This document shows positions 46,501-58,057 of a stretch of DNA of 64,000 nt, piece after piece. Position 1 is the stretch's first letter. The number at the start of each line of letters is the position of its first letter. The notes below the pieces were generated by a model. It was not told where the DNA came from and made no database searches. It saw only the letters and a program-made list of their open reading frames with translations. Origin of the DNA: Austropuccinia psidii (lineage: Eukaryota > Basidiomycota > Pucciniomycetes > Pucciniales > Sphaerophragmiaceae); assembly GCA_023105745.1 (NCBI GenBank), contig JALGQZ010000007.1, positions 57,083,569 to 57,147,568 of the forward strand, written 5' to 3'. Position numbers and translations under genes: made by a program.

Positions 46501-49500
46501 ACAAAAGAAAAAAGTAACCCTATTTTAATTTTCTTTTGAAAATATGAAAAAGGTATTAATATATAATGCTACTTACTTCACTTTGAAAATTCCTCTTGGA
46601 TACAGCTTTACTATTCTTTTCAGTTTTAAGAGATTTTTCATCATAAATTAATTCTCATAGAGCTCTCATATTCTTGATGAATAACACTCATAAAGTAGAT
46701 TTCGTAATATAAACCATTTATCAGAATCATTTCATTTTAAAGTAACATGAATATCAGTTATTGAAAAAAATTAGATCATTCTTTTACTTATTCAAAAAAA
46801 AGTATTTTTCAGCAATTCGAAATTTCTTTTCATAAATTTAAGAAAATTTTAACTTAGAGAACGTAGAAATTTTTTTTCTGAATTTTTTTTATTAATTTCA
46901 GTTTTTTAACTGTTTTCAATTGGATAAATTGAAAAATTACTCCAAAATAATTAGGTCTAGAGAACCATTTAATAATAAAAAAAATCTTCATTTATAAGAA
47001 AATTGAGAACTCTCCACACATTCCACTTATTACAGAATCTATTAAGCCTGCATAAGAAAAAGAAAAGATGAATGCCTATGAAATATAAAAAATATAATTC
47101 AAAGATAAGTAAAACAGGAAAGGAGTTTTATGGCATATTTAAAAATAAAAGATGATTAAAGCTAAGCTTAAACATATAAAGAAGTTAAGTTCAGCTTCAC
47201 TTCAATATACAACATATAGCTGCAGTGAATTCATATGAAGTATAGAAGTATTAGGGGCTGTAGCTATATCACATCTCTTGATATATAATCTCCCCTGAAT
47301 TTTTCAAAATGATATCTCAAGAAATAAAAAATTGCTAAAAAATTATATTTTCCCTTGAAAAGTTTGAATATGAGCTAAATCAAGATTGTTATCTTGAAAA
47401 ATGAATTTTTCAACAGAGATATACCAACTGATAAATAAATCTTTATTAGAAAAAACCATTCTGTTCTACATAAATCTAAAAAAGCTTTTTTTAGAGGAAG
47501 AACAAATTAACTCTGATTTGTGTATTCCATGGATCTTTCCTGAAATAAAGAATTGTCCTCCATTTACACCTTGGGATGAGCTCATACAAAGATTGTCCAA
47601 AAATAAGATAAGGGAAGTATATTCAGCTCAAAATTATCACATACTCTGGTTATAAGTGAAAAATCCCTCTACAGAGGTTTTAAAGCCAAAATACTGGAAA
47701 TATCTCCTTAATGTGTAATTTGTTTTTGAGATCACTCCTTGAAGTATAATTTGTGTGATTAATATTGAGGTTATTTTTCAAATTCAAAATAAGTGATTTT
47801 GGTTTAAGAAGAGAAGGGAAACAGGTTTGTTATGTTCCACTCAATACAGAATTCAATAATACACATAAATTTCATTTTGGGGGTTCTCTTTCATAATATC
47901 TATATTCTCAGGAGATATTCAAGCAACTGAGACTTTTCCTCATCAATTAAAGATCTCAAAATATAGTGTTTAAAGTGTTAATATTATTTAGCTGTGGTTT
48001 TCTGTAGCTTAGTTTGTGAAGATTCAATCTATATGTAAATATCAATAATACAGACCATAAAGGTTGGGTTTTTTTTAAGGACATGATATTAATGAATAAA
48101 AAAAGAAAATACATAGGGAATAAAATTGATCCTTTAAAATGTGTTTTTGATCCACTGAGCTTTCATCAACCTGTCAAAAGAATAATATTCAGGAAACTCC
48201 AATATGCTTTTGTTGCTTGCATATGTGGCTCAAAATTCTTCCAAAAATTCCATTTTGAAATTCAATCTCTGTCCTAATTCCCAATGCAACACCTGATGTC
48301 AGGTGCATCCACTTTTCTCATGGTGATTTTCAAAGAAATCTTACTTTTCTTTAAGAATACTTAAAAAAGTTACCATCAAGGATAATTACCAATTAAGCCT
48401 GTTTAGAAAATATACTATAAAGTCATTTTATACAAAGATAACATTGAATTGTAAGTTGTGTGATATTCTCAAAAAAATACAATAGGAATTGCATTTCTAA
48501 GTAATTTTTGAAGTTATTGCTATTTTTTACATAAAATAACAATACACACCAAAACTTAACTTTTTATAAGGTTTTAACACTTATAAATTCAAATTTTAAG
48601 ATTAATTAATCTTTTGAAGTTCTTAAAACCTTGATTACAAAACTGAATATGGGGATTTACTCCTTGGAATCTTTCAGTTCCTGTCCAAATTGGGGACAAA
48701 CCAGTTTGAACTTTAATGTTCAATCAAATTCTAATCTTAAATTTCAAATAAGGTTGAAAATCCTCCAATACAAGTGTGCAACTGAAATTGAGTCCTTGCA
48801 GATACCAGAAGCTGGGTACCCTGGCTCTATTCAACTTTTCTCCTTTGCCCCACCTTTCTGTGCAGATTTTTCCCCTTGATTTATTTAAATCCATTATATG
48901 TATTTAAATCAATTTAGATTCATCCCACACAAGATTTACATCCTGTATGGTAAATCCTTAGCCAATTCAGTAAATATACACCATACTTCAATTTTAACTA
49001 AACTTTTGTTATATTTGCATACACCTTATGCAGCTTCAAATTCAACTTTCTTTAAGCTTAATTTCACCATTTTCAAAAAGCTTAAATGGTTCAATTGTAC
49101 TGTGAGCTTCTTAAATCTTCTAATAACATGAAAAATAGCTATTTTGTCCTATAACACCTCATGGATCTACCCTAGGTGTATTTGTGTAAAATACAAAAAA
49201 TGACCCAATATTTAGGGGAGTGATATTTCCATGCCTCAACCTAAAATTTACACCTACGCCTACGCATAAAATTGTGGATTCAGATACACTTTCAGGCCTT
49301 TCATGGATGTAGTTTGCTAAATCCATGCACCAGTTTTTTTTAATCCAAAAGAACTATAATTTAACAGTTACCCACTTTCAATTTTGATGTTCATATGAGT
49401 CTCTCAGAAACGTTTTGATAGCTCAACATATTTCAAAGTACTTGCTAAAGTTGTTCTTACATGAAAAAAATAACCATCATAAGGACAGGAAAATAAAATC

Positions 49501-49519
49501 CAATCAGTGATTTGAATGA
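43562..49519. other. About 6 kb of AT-rich sequence with no recognised gene
   Basis: It should begin with the continuation of the level-0 LTR. Open frames (47401-47655, 48083-48277, 48631-48879, 48898-49131, all +) have no family features I recognise and are probably chance or decayed transposon coding. An imperfect hairpin (GGGTTACAGG ... CCTGTAATCC) lies at about 45379-45410. Near 49160-49330 there are short inverted AGGTGTA/TACACCT elements that might mark an old element end. Confidence 0.4.
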
Positions 49520-49845
49520 TTAAAAATGTACACAACTTGCCAACGTACGCTTCCTCTGTTGTACCTGTAATTCATAAATATAAAATAAGTGGCTCTAAAT
49601 TTTTCATTAAAGAAAATTCTTATGAATTAACATACCCTTTTCATGTTTATCTCCACTGCATCAGGTGATATAAAATGGTATGCCATTACATTTTTCCTTT
49701 GTCCAATACGATGTAGAAAATCAATAGCTTGATCTTCAGAAGCTGGATTCCAATGAGGCTCCTAGACATATATTAGATATATATATATTATATAAAAATA
49801 TCCCCTCATGGTCATATAATCATAGTTTATACCATTATAAATACC

Positions 49846-49849
49846 ACGT
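49846..49849. repeat. Apparent target-site duplication ACGT of the solo LTR, left
   Basis: Matches 51757-51760. Counting it once keeps the helicase frame intact across the insertion. It is 4 bp, where element A shows 5. Confidence 0.6.
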
Positions 49850-51756
49850 TGTGGAACTCCTTTTAGTGTGGGATTGAATAAGGCAGTCCTTGGGGGGGAA
49901 ATCACAGGTAAACAGTTTTGAATTGCTGAAATAATCCTGTAACCAAGGGTGCTAATGGTGCTTTAGCTGCCCCTCTGAATATACTAAACAATCTCCCTAC
50001 AGAGCTCACAAATCAATATTTAAGATTGTGGCTTTACAACTAGAGAAGACTTTTTAGCAGTCTCTATCAGACCTATTCAATAATCAGATAAGTAACTTAT
50101 ATGTTAAAACAGTATAAAATATAATTTTCAGATAATAATATAAGATAATTTTAAGGGTAAGACCTTAATAGTATAAGAGATTAATTTGAGATAATAGTAA
50201 TAATATATTTTTTAAGGGGAAAGTTCAATTTGATGTTATATATGTTTCAATACTTAATGGTTTGAGAGGGTAATTGTTGATATAATATAATAATAAGACC
50301 TTTGATAATTTATTGGTAAGATATTGTTCAATATAGAGAGGATGTTTGTTAAATATATAAAAGATATAATATAATATAAGGGTAAGGTTTTTTTATATAT
50401 AATAATAGTAATATGTGTTTGTAAGGTTGGCCTTTTTAATATGAAGATATAATAACAATATTTTTACTTTATAATGTAAAGGTTATGGGGATAAACTCAA
50501 TATTATGATTATAAGACTAATAATTTAAACATAGGGTGGATTAATAATATTAAGTAGACCTTCTGTTAACTACTATTAATTAGAAATCAGTATGAATTAC
50601 ACCTATAAGTCTATAATACTTTAATAAAATAACTAGATTATCCTACTAGTAAGGGATGAATAGTTATTCTCCTTCTTGGTATATAACTAATTGGATTCAT
50701 GGTGAAAAGAGGAAAAAATGAGGGAGAGAGGACCTCTATTTATATTCTTTGGGCCCTCCATAGAGGCACTCAAAAACAAGGGACTTAGAATTTTTCACTT
50801 CTTTTGGCTGGGATAATTTTTTATAGTGGTGAGATACCATTTCTTTGGTTTGTTGCACCAATTTATGTATGATTATATAATCTGAGATGTTTTTCCTGGT
50901 GAGGAATTTTGAGATGGTGTCATTTGATCAAGATATTGTACCATATGTTTGGTATATTGCACCATTTCTGAAGATTTATTTATATTTTAATTAAACTTTA
51001 ATACTATTATGCACAGCCTTGAGGGAATTTAGCTGGTGAGTAATTTTGAGAGGGTTTCATTTGATCAAGATATTGCACCATATGTTTGGTATATTGCACC
51101 ATTTCTGAAGGGATGATGTGATTTTGTACAGCTATTGCACCATAGGTCTGTGCACTGTTTTAACTTTAGGTGGATGATGCTGTGTATTGTGGGTATTCTA
51201 TTTGTCCTGTGTGAGTTTTAATTTTCCTTCATTTAAATTTAATTCTGCTTTTAATTTATATTTACTGGCTTATCAGGTGGCTGTGCTTGTGTTTCCACAG
51301 ATATGCTGTGTAATTTAAGGTTTTGATGTATTTTCCTTGCATAAATTAATTGATCCTTTTCTTCCTGTCTTGTGACTTTTGATTAATACATCTTTAATTT
51401 ATTGCTTATTAAACTGTCCTCAGTTCAATAACAACATTGCTGAGTAATCCAAAGGTTGAGCAGAGCTTGGGTAGCTTGAGTGTTACACTACCCCCTTTCA
51501 CTGGTAACTTTAACATTTCTTTGCTAGCTTGTCTTTTTCTTTTCCTTATTTTATTGTTATTCTTGTAATCAAATGTACCATTCTTCCAGGATTTTCTTAT
51601 GGGATTATACATATTGATGAATTTAAATCCATTATATTGCTTAATTATCCTATTACAATTGATTAATTATTGATTTTTTTTTCTTCAGTCTTCAAATTAT
51701 AGTCCCATAAATGAAATTCCACTTGAAACTGGGCCATTAAGGTATGGAATACCACA
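49850..51756 (-). mobile_element. Solo LTR related to element A, inside the SNF2 gene
   Basis: On the minus strand it starts TGTGGTATTCCATACC and ends GGAGTTCCACA, like the element A LTR. It shares the ATGGTGCAAT and TGACACCAT sub-repeat cores, a TATAAATA box and the GGGCAGCTAA...TTAGCACC block. It is clearly diverged from element A (many substitutions, fewer sub-repeats). No internal region is present, so it is an LTR-LTR recombination product. Confidence 0.85.
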
Positions 51757-51760
51757 ACGT
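51757..51760. repeat. Apparent target-site duplication ACGT of the solo LTR, right
   Basis: Matches 49846-49849. Confidence 0.6.
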
Positions 51761-53910
51761 CTGCACAAGTTATATTCAGGCCACCACCTGCAGACCCTAT
51801 TGAAGCCACAAGTACTTCTACATTGCTGTTTTCTTTAAATTTCTGAAGTTCTGCCTCCTGTGTAGCTTATTGTTTTCTAAGCCAATTCCAATCCTACCAG
51901 TTTATCACAAATAATTGTCAATCAAAAGCTTCATAATTATCAAAGGAGAGGTACAAAACACAAGCTTAATAGACAAAATAAGGGAAATAACCAAACTTAA
52001 AAATCAAGAAATGTTGTAAACTGTGAAAAAATCACTGATTTTGGGGTTGAATTTTTAATGCTTCGGTGTTATAAAAGAATTTTGAGGAGCCTCTGAATTT
52101 TAGTGCTTTGTAGAAATGTTTTGACATCAACATTTTCTGTTAAGGTACTATTAAAAAAACTCCCTTATATCTGTGTTCCATATGGTGAGATCATATCTTC
52201 AATGTCATATATACTTTCACTAAGCAAGTGATGATTGCAACAAAGGCAAACCTTGCTTATATACTTGAAGAACATTTCTGGGTCTTGATGAGATGATGAT
52301 CTGAACTCTTTTTAAATATCATTATATCTATCTACTGTCCAATCTGAGAGAGGTTCATGGATATAATCATGATTAATTTCAGGTAGATCATTTAAAATGT
52401 GGTCCTTTTTTCTTCATAGACAAAGATGCCTCAGGAATAAATGAAGGGGGCTATAATTTGCTTTTTTGAACTCTTCCAATATAGTTGGTACCAAATTCTC
52501 TTGTTTTTCACTTTGAGGTGCTGTAATGAAGGTGATTAGACCCATTAAGTCATTTATATTGTTTTGAATAGGGGTTCCTGTCAGGAAAATGTGTGTGGAT
52601 GTTTGTATTGCCCCAATTGCTTTCAAGAACATTTACTCCTGACTTCTTAGCTGACTAGGTATGTCAATTTAACTTATATATCTTTCATCAGAATTCCACA
52701 ATTCATAAACAATATGTTGAAAAACTCACTGGGCCTCATCTAATACAACTCGGTACCATTCACTATGGTAAATCCAAGAGTTTTCTATATTATTAGACTT
52801 ACCAAACTCATGAGCTAACAAATGATAGCTGGATATTACAATATCTGCTTCAGAACATTCTTTCAGGCCAATCTCCTTTCTTTTCTTCCCATGATAGGTG
52901 ACAATCTTTAGCTGGGATATGTCTGTATGTAATTTTAATTCATTTTCCCAATTCTTTATCAAACAAGGTAAGCATATTATGAGTTTGGAGTGTTTTTGGC
53001 TTTTATTAATAAAGTGAATGGATGGTGGAATATCTCTTTTGGGATCTTCAAGAGTCATTCATATGAGTGATATTCACTGAATTGATTTGCCTAGTCCCAT
53101 GTCATCTGTAAGCAGACAGCCCAAGGGAGTATGGCTGAAGGAGTCTTGGAGGTTATTTACTTCCTTCTTTGTGTTGCTATGTATCAAATTTATTCTTGTA
53201 GATGAGGATGATGGCTTATTTAACCACAGAGAATTCGCCAATTTTCCATTTGGGGCTTCTCTATCTAGGAGAAATTATAATCCTTGCTTTTGATTAGGCT
53301 TGAGTGATGATTTCAGGAATGGTATTAGGGATTGGATTTGTGGAAGCTCATTCCCACTTGGAATCTTCAGGAGCTGTGAGTGCCGCTCAGGTGACAACAA
53401 TATGTTCTGAGAAGAGATAACAGGCTGGGGCTCCAGGTGTGAGATAAGTGAACACCCACAATTTTCAGAGCTGTTGTATGTGGCTAGTTGGTGAATTAAT
53501 ATTGAATTCTGCCTAATGAGGTCAAAAATATCAATGCTTGCTGAGGAAAATGAAAAATTAAACATTACTATTGGAATAGTGATGTGTATATTGTTGTAAA
53601 GGTTAAACTTGAGAAAACTTTCCATGAATACTTTCTGGTTGGGGTTTCTCTCTAGATTGGTGTGCCACATGCCAAAAGGACCGCAGAATATAAATAAATT
53701 GGGGTCACCCAATAATGGTACCAGTGTAGAGGTGACATCCAGAGGAAGGCTACCCCAAGCTTCTCTTTGATGTCATGTATATAAGAATAAATTTTGACTT
53801 GTATGACATAAGAAAATCCATCCATCCTGTGTAAAAGGTTTCTGAATGGGATTAGTGAGGGATACATGGGTTTTCAATTTACCAAGGCAATATGGCTTGA
53901 AAGAATCCAT

Positions 53911-54363
53911 ATCTTGAAGAAAGATTCAGTTTGATCTTGACAGGAATGAATGGTAAATGCAATGAACTAGAGAGCAAGAATATATACTAAAGTAATTTTG
54001 ATACTAATCAGGCCAGCTTGTGGTTTGCAGTTACTATTTATATTACAAATAGAAACACGTGAGGTTCAATAAAATATTGTTTGAAAAAAACAGCTCAATC
54101 TAAAGAGGCAAGGAAATTTATTCTTGGATATGTCAATATAATTGTATCAAGCTTTGAATGAGAAGAATCTTTCTATTCAAAGTCCTGACTTTGAACAGAA
54201 TACATGAAGGAAATTCCTAAGGATACTTAAGGACATATATTTCAAGAAAGTCACCAAAGGAAAATTTTTACTCAAGTTTGCATCAGCCATCCCATTTCAT
54301 GCATAAGTATCCTAGTCTAAGGTTGAAAAGCTACATCAAAAGAAATGGAAAATCACAAGAAAT
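53911..54363. other. Spacer between helicase and Tet-like pseudogenes
   Basis: About 450 bp of AT-rich sequence with no gene seen. It separates two genes on the same strand. Confidence 0.4.
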
Positions 54364-55775
54364 TTATATGTTTGAAAGCTTCATTTTTTTCTGTTGATGT
54401 CTTTTCTTTGCATTTTGAATCCTTTCGTGACGCCCATATGTCTTCTCTTCTTGTGTTATTGGATCCATACATATAAGGCTTTTAGCTCTTGAACATAGCA
54501 TGGAGTTGATTTGGAAAGAACAGCCAAAGTGAGTTATGGTTGGAAGTTCATCAAAAATAGGAGGTGGCTGAGTGGTCTGGTGAAAATTGGTTGAAGGTTT
54601 CCAGAGAAGCTCAATAATACCTTGTTTGCGAGAAAAATACAAAGGTGTGGATTATTCCGGAAATGAGAGGCCATAGCCACAGGAGTGGATGGCAGATGAA
54701 ATTGGTTTTAGTGCTAATTTGTCAAAGAATGTGAACAAACCAGAAGTCCAAGTATTCATGTCCTTCTCATCTCTATGAACACAATTATGAAAACCATTTG
54801 TTGGTATTATTACATTGGAGAAAGACCTTAATTTTTGGTGGAACATTGGATTCCATTCACCTTCATGCCATTCAGGTAGCTGGGCTTCTTGAATTATGTC
54901 ATTATTCTCATGGGCAGCAGACATAGAAAAAATCTTGATGCGGGAGGAAACAAAATTTTCAAACCAAGAAAGGGTCATCCATTCTTCATTATCTGTGCCT
55001 AATACTTCTGGATTCTTTGTGGTCTTCCTGGAATAAACACCTAGTAAAAGGAGAATAAAATGAACAGAAAAACTTGAATATAATTTACTAAAGACTCACC
55101 TAAGGATTTACCACTATCACTTCCACAGCGAAATTCAACTCCTTTCATATGGCCATCAATAAGATCACTATTGGATTTAATATGAGGACGATTTTGAACT
55201 AATTTGTAAAGTGATATTATTAATTTATTTAATGAAGTAAAAGTTGGAGAAGGATTATGAAATGGATACAAGTGATGAATGAAGAGGGGCTTGTGATTAT
55301 TTGAATTGAAAACTATTGAAGGATTTGGTGTTTCATTTATGGAAGGTAATGAAAGCTTATTTATTCTATTTGGCTTGGGCTTAACTGGAACTGTACTGAA
55401 TTCACCTCTGCTTCTTGATGCATGGTCCAAAATTTGGGTGAGCAATTTTCATGCAATTTGAAATCTTCTATGTGAATGATTAGATTTCTTATTTAAAGAT
55501 GAGTCATTTTTGGATAAGGGGGAATCATTCACAGCTGGTGAAATAGTCCTTCCCATGGAATGATCCTCAGAATTCAAAAACAACTCATTCGTTCCGTTTG
55601 TGTTTTATAAGCTTGATTTACCAAGAGTTATTGGATGCATTGAGTCATTAATTGATGAAGGAAAATCATTTAAAACTGGTGAAATAGTCATTCCCATGAA
55701 ATGTTGTTCTTCATCATTCAGTGACTCCATACATTTTGGGAGTTTGATGAGTTGAGATGGTGAAAGTTGACTCAT
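54364..55775 (-). pseudogene. Second Tet-like 2OG-Fe(II) dioxygenase, nonsense-mutated
   Basis: Minus strand from ATG at 55775. The N-terminus has an internal repeat (H-x-MG-x-TISP...ND). TAA at 55605-55607 and TGA at 55449-55451 interrupt it. The exon then ends KSLG at a GTGAGT donor, and the next exon starts VYSRK: the same splice point as the copy at 4830-6181. The H-x-D motif is NCVHRDEKD, followed by TSGLFTF, a FPE strand with a TAA just after it (54652-54654), GIIELLW, a distal H-x-T-T, and ITHFGCSFQIN. Catalytic residues are kept but three stops disable it. It is clearly paralogous to the intact copy yet well diverged, and lies beside an SNF2 pseudogene and a hairpin array rather than Harbinger ends. 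Confidence 0.82.
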
Positions 55776-55929
55776 GATGGGTGAAATGGCAAGAAGCGAT
55801 GTGTGAGGCTTTCCCCTAGAATGAGTTTTATTAAAAAAACATAAGATAAGTAAATAAATTTTTAAAAATTAAATTATGGTCGCATCTAATTAAATTCAAA
55901 AAAAATTAAATAAATAAAAAATATTTTTT

Positions 55930-57020
55930 TATAAAAAAATCATTGTTGCTGGCGCTCTTACAGCCCCAGCAATTAAATTAATGGAAAAAAAATAAATTTT
56001 AAAAAAAAAAACAAGATTTTTTTTAAAAACTATAATTGTTTCTGGGGCTGTAAGAGCCCCAGCAATCTAATGAAATTAAAAAAAAATAAAAAATAAAAAT
56101 TTAAAATTGTTTTATTAAAAAAAAACATTGTTGCTGGGGCTCTTACAACCCCAGCAATTAAATTAATGAAAAAAAAAAAACCAAAAAATTAAAATTTAAC
56201 AAAAAAAACAAAAAATAATTTTTTTTGAAAAATATAAATTTCACTGGGGCTGTAAGAGCCCCAGCAATTTAATTAAAAAAAAGTAAATAAAAAAATAATT
56301 TTTTTTTTTTTTAAAAAAAAAACATTGTTGCTGGGGGTCTTACAGCCCTGGCGATTAAATTATTGAAAAATAAAATAAAAAAATTGAAATTTAAAAAAAA
56401 AACAAAAAAAATATTTTGATCACTGGGGCTGTAAGAGCCCCAGCAATCTAATTAAATTAAAAAATAAATAAAATTAAAAATTAAAAATTAAAAATATTTT
56501 TTTTTAAAAAAAATCATTGTTGCTGGGGCTCTTACAGCCCCAGCAATTAAATTATTCAAAAAAAAATTAAAATTTAAAAAAAAAAAAAAAAAAATTTGAA
56601 AAAATATTTTGATCGCTGGGGCTGTAAGAGCCCTAGCGATCTAATTAAATTAAAAATTAAAAATTAAAAACTTTTTTTTTAAAAAAATCATTGTTTCTGG
56701 GGCTCTTACAGCCCCAGCAATTAAATTATTGAAAAAAAAAATTAAAAAATTAAAATTTGAAAAAAAGAAAGAAATATTTTTTTAAAGATATTTTGTTCGC
56801 TGGGGCTGTAAGAGCCCCAGCGATCTAATTAAAATAAAAAAAAAGTATTTAAAAAAAATTAAAAATATTCTTTTTTTAAAAAAAACATTGTTTCTGGGGC
56901 TCTTACAGCCCCAGCAATTAAATTATTCAAAAAAATAAAAAAATTTAAATTTAAAAAAAAAAATGTTTTTTGTTTTTAATATTTTGATCGCTGGGGCTAT
57001 AAGAGCCCCAGTGATCTAAC
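55930..57020. repeat. Array of twelve hairpins in strictly alternating orientation
   Basis: Each unit is a near-perfect 9-bp stem (GCTGGGGCT / AGCCCCAGC) with a 5-nt loop CTTAC or, in the inverse units, GTAAG. It is flanked by CATTGTT and CAATTAAATTA or by GATC and GATCTAATT. Units lie near 55945, 56040, 56130, 56232, 56325, 56420, 56520, 56615, 56695, 56792, 56890 and 56988, separated by A/T-rich spacers, so the period is about 190 bp for a forward/inverse pair. It lies just upstream of the second Tet-like gene. Confidence 0.9.
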
Positions 57021-57279
57021 TAAAGACAAATAAGCAATTGAAAATTACAATTAAAAAAATAATGAAAATTAAAAATTTGATTTATTGAAAATTAAAAAAA
57101 ACTCACTTGGGTATGTTTGAATTATAAATTCTTGGTTAAGAGCATTTTTTTATATTGAAGAAAAACACAATATTGATCTGAAGAAAAATTAGGTTTGTTT
57201 TATGATATTAATGATCAAAAAAAACTGAGGGGAGCGTGATTTGAGCGCCAAAGAATGTCTTGAAGTCAATGTGATGTAA

Positions 57280-57480
57280 ATGACCTAATGGTTAGAGCTT
57301 CTGCCTCTCAAACTGGTTTAGAGGTAGCATGTTTGATCCTGGGTGCTGGCCAGACTCACCCAGGGGCACATGGGTTGTGAATGTTGGTGGTTGGTGACAA
57401 TAGCTTTGGCAAACCAAATCCAACTCATTCTTCCTTGGTGGAACAGGTAGGCTCTGTGGGTTCAAGCTTGTCAGAAGGTC
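57280..57480 (+). repeat. tRNA-like SINE candidate
   Basis: TAATGGTTAGAGC (57287-57299) resembles a pol III A box, and GTTTGATCCTGG (57331-57342) a B box, at tRNA-like spacing. Between them CTGCCTCT and AGAGGTAG can pair. There is no full cloverleaf or acceptor stem, so it is a tRNA-derived element rather than a tRNA gene. The 3' end was not determined. Confidence 0.5.
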
Positions 57481-58057
57481 CCTGGCATCACTTCTCTTAT
57501 ATCTTTCTCTTTTTGCGCTAAATTCCCATAAGCACAATTATTCTCTATTGTGATACTTGTGGCACCAAGTTCTTTCCCGTGAATATTTTTGCACTCAAGT
57601 GACAAAAGCACACTGGATAATCTTATAAGCAGCTTGGCACAAAGCTGTTTGAAGTCATAACTCCACACAGTAAACATATTTTTCGCTCAATAGTTATGAA
57701 TTATAGGTAACAGGTAATAATAACTAATATGACACACACACTCTTTTACGCCTTTTGAATTTATTTGTCAATACCAACCTTTTTAATTAATTTCATGATT
57801 AAATTAGACTCCAAAGGGTGTTTTTTTTCCATGCTTCACTAAAATCCAATGCTAGATATTCTGAAAGGCGGTATTTGCTTGGGCAAATTGGTGAAGATGA
57901 ATGATTCAAGAAAAAGCTTTCATGAAGTATTTCAAATATATACTTGTTTTTGCGCTTCCAAATATTGCCATCTGGCAAGGAGAATTGATGTAATTTCCAG
58001 AAGCTGAAGGGTCCCTTTGGCCGAACTAATGCGGTAATCAGCTGAGCACACCAGAAG

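Larger units (their letters stand above)
49520..53910 (-). pseudogene. SNF2-family (Rad5/Rad16-like) helicase pseudogene, split by a solo LTR
   Basis: Minus-strand gene from ATG at 53910 to TAA at 49520-49522. Recognisable in order: N-terminal domain ending SSLKPNQKQGLQFLLDRE (about 53270); Walker A region LLTDDMGLGKS (about 53090); SKLIICLPCLI (about 52975); DEAH formed across an intron (52735 to about 52650); FLTGTPIQN (about 52570); motif V ASIGSAGGGLNITCAD up to 51757; after the LTR, motif VI WNPASEDQAIDFLHRIGQ (about 49730-49680); and a last exon VQQRKRTLA. In-frame stops include 53773-53775 (TGA), 53074-53076 and 53059-53061 (TGA), and 52633-52635 (TAA), with more towards 52300. Functional relatives remodel chromatin or act in repair. 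Here it is dead. It lies next to, and on the same strand as, the second Tet-like gene. Confidence 0.82.

Noticed and set aside
47401..49131. Small plus-strand ORFs as genes
   Set aside because: Short, no recognisable motifs, in AT-rich DNA; no splice pattern linking them.
55930..57020. CRISPR-like or terminator array
   Set aside because: Alternating orientation and A/T filler between stems do not fit CRISPR repeats; no cas genes; eukaryotic context.
57280..57360. Functional tRNA gene
   Set aside because: No acceptor stem pairing or CCA-proximal structure; the anticodon arm is over-long. Better as a tRNA-derived SINE.
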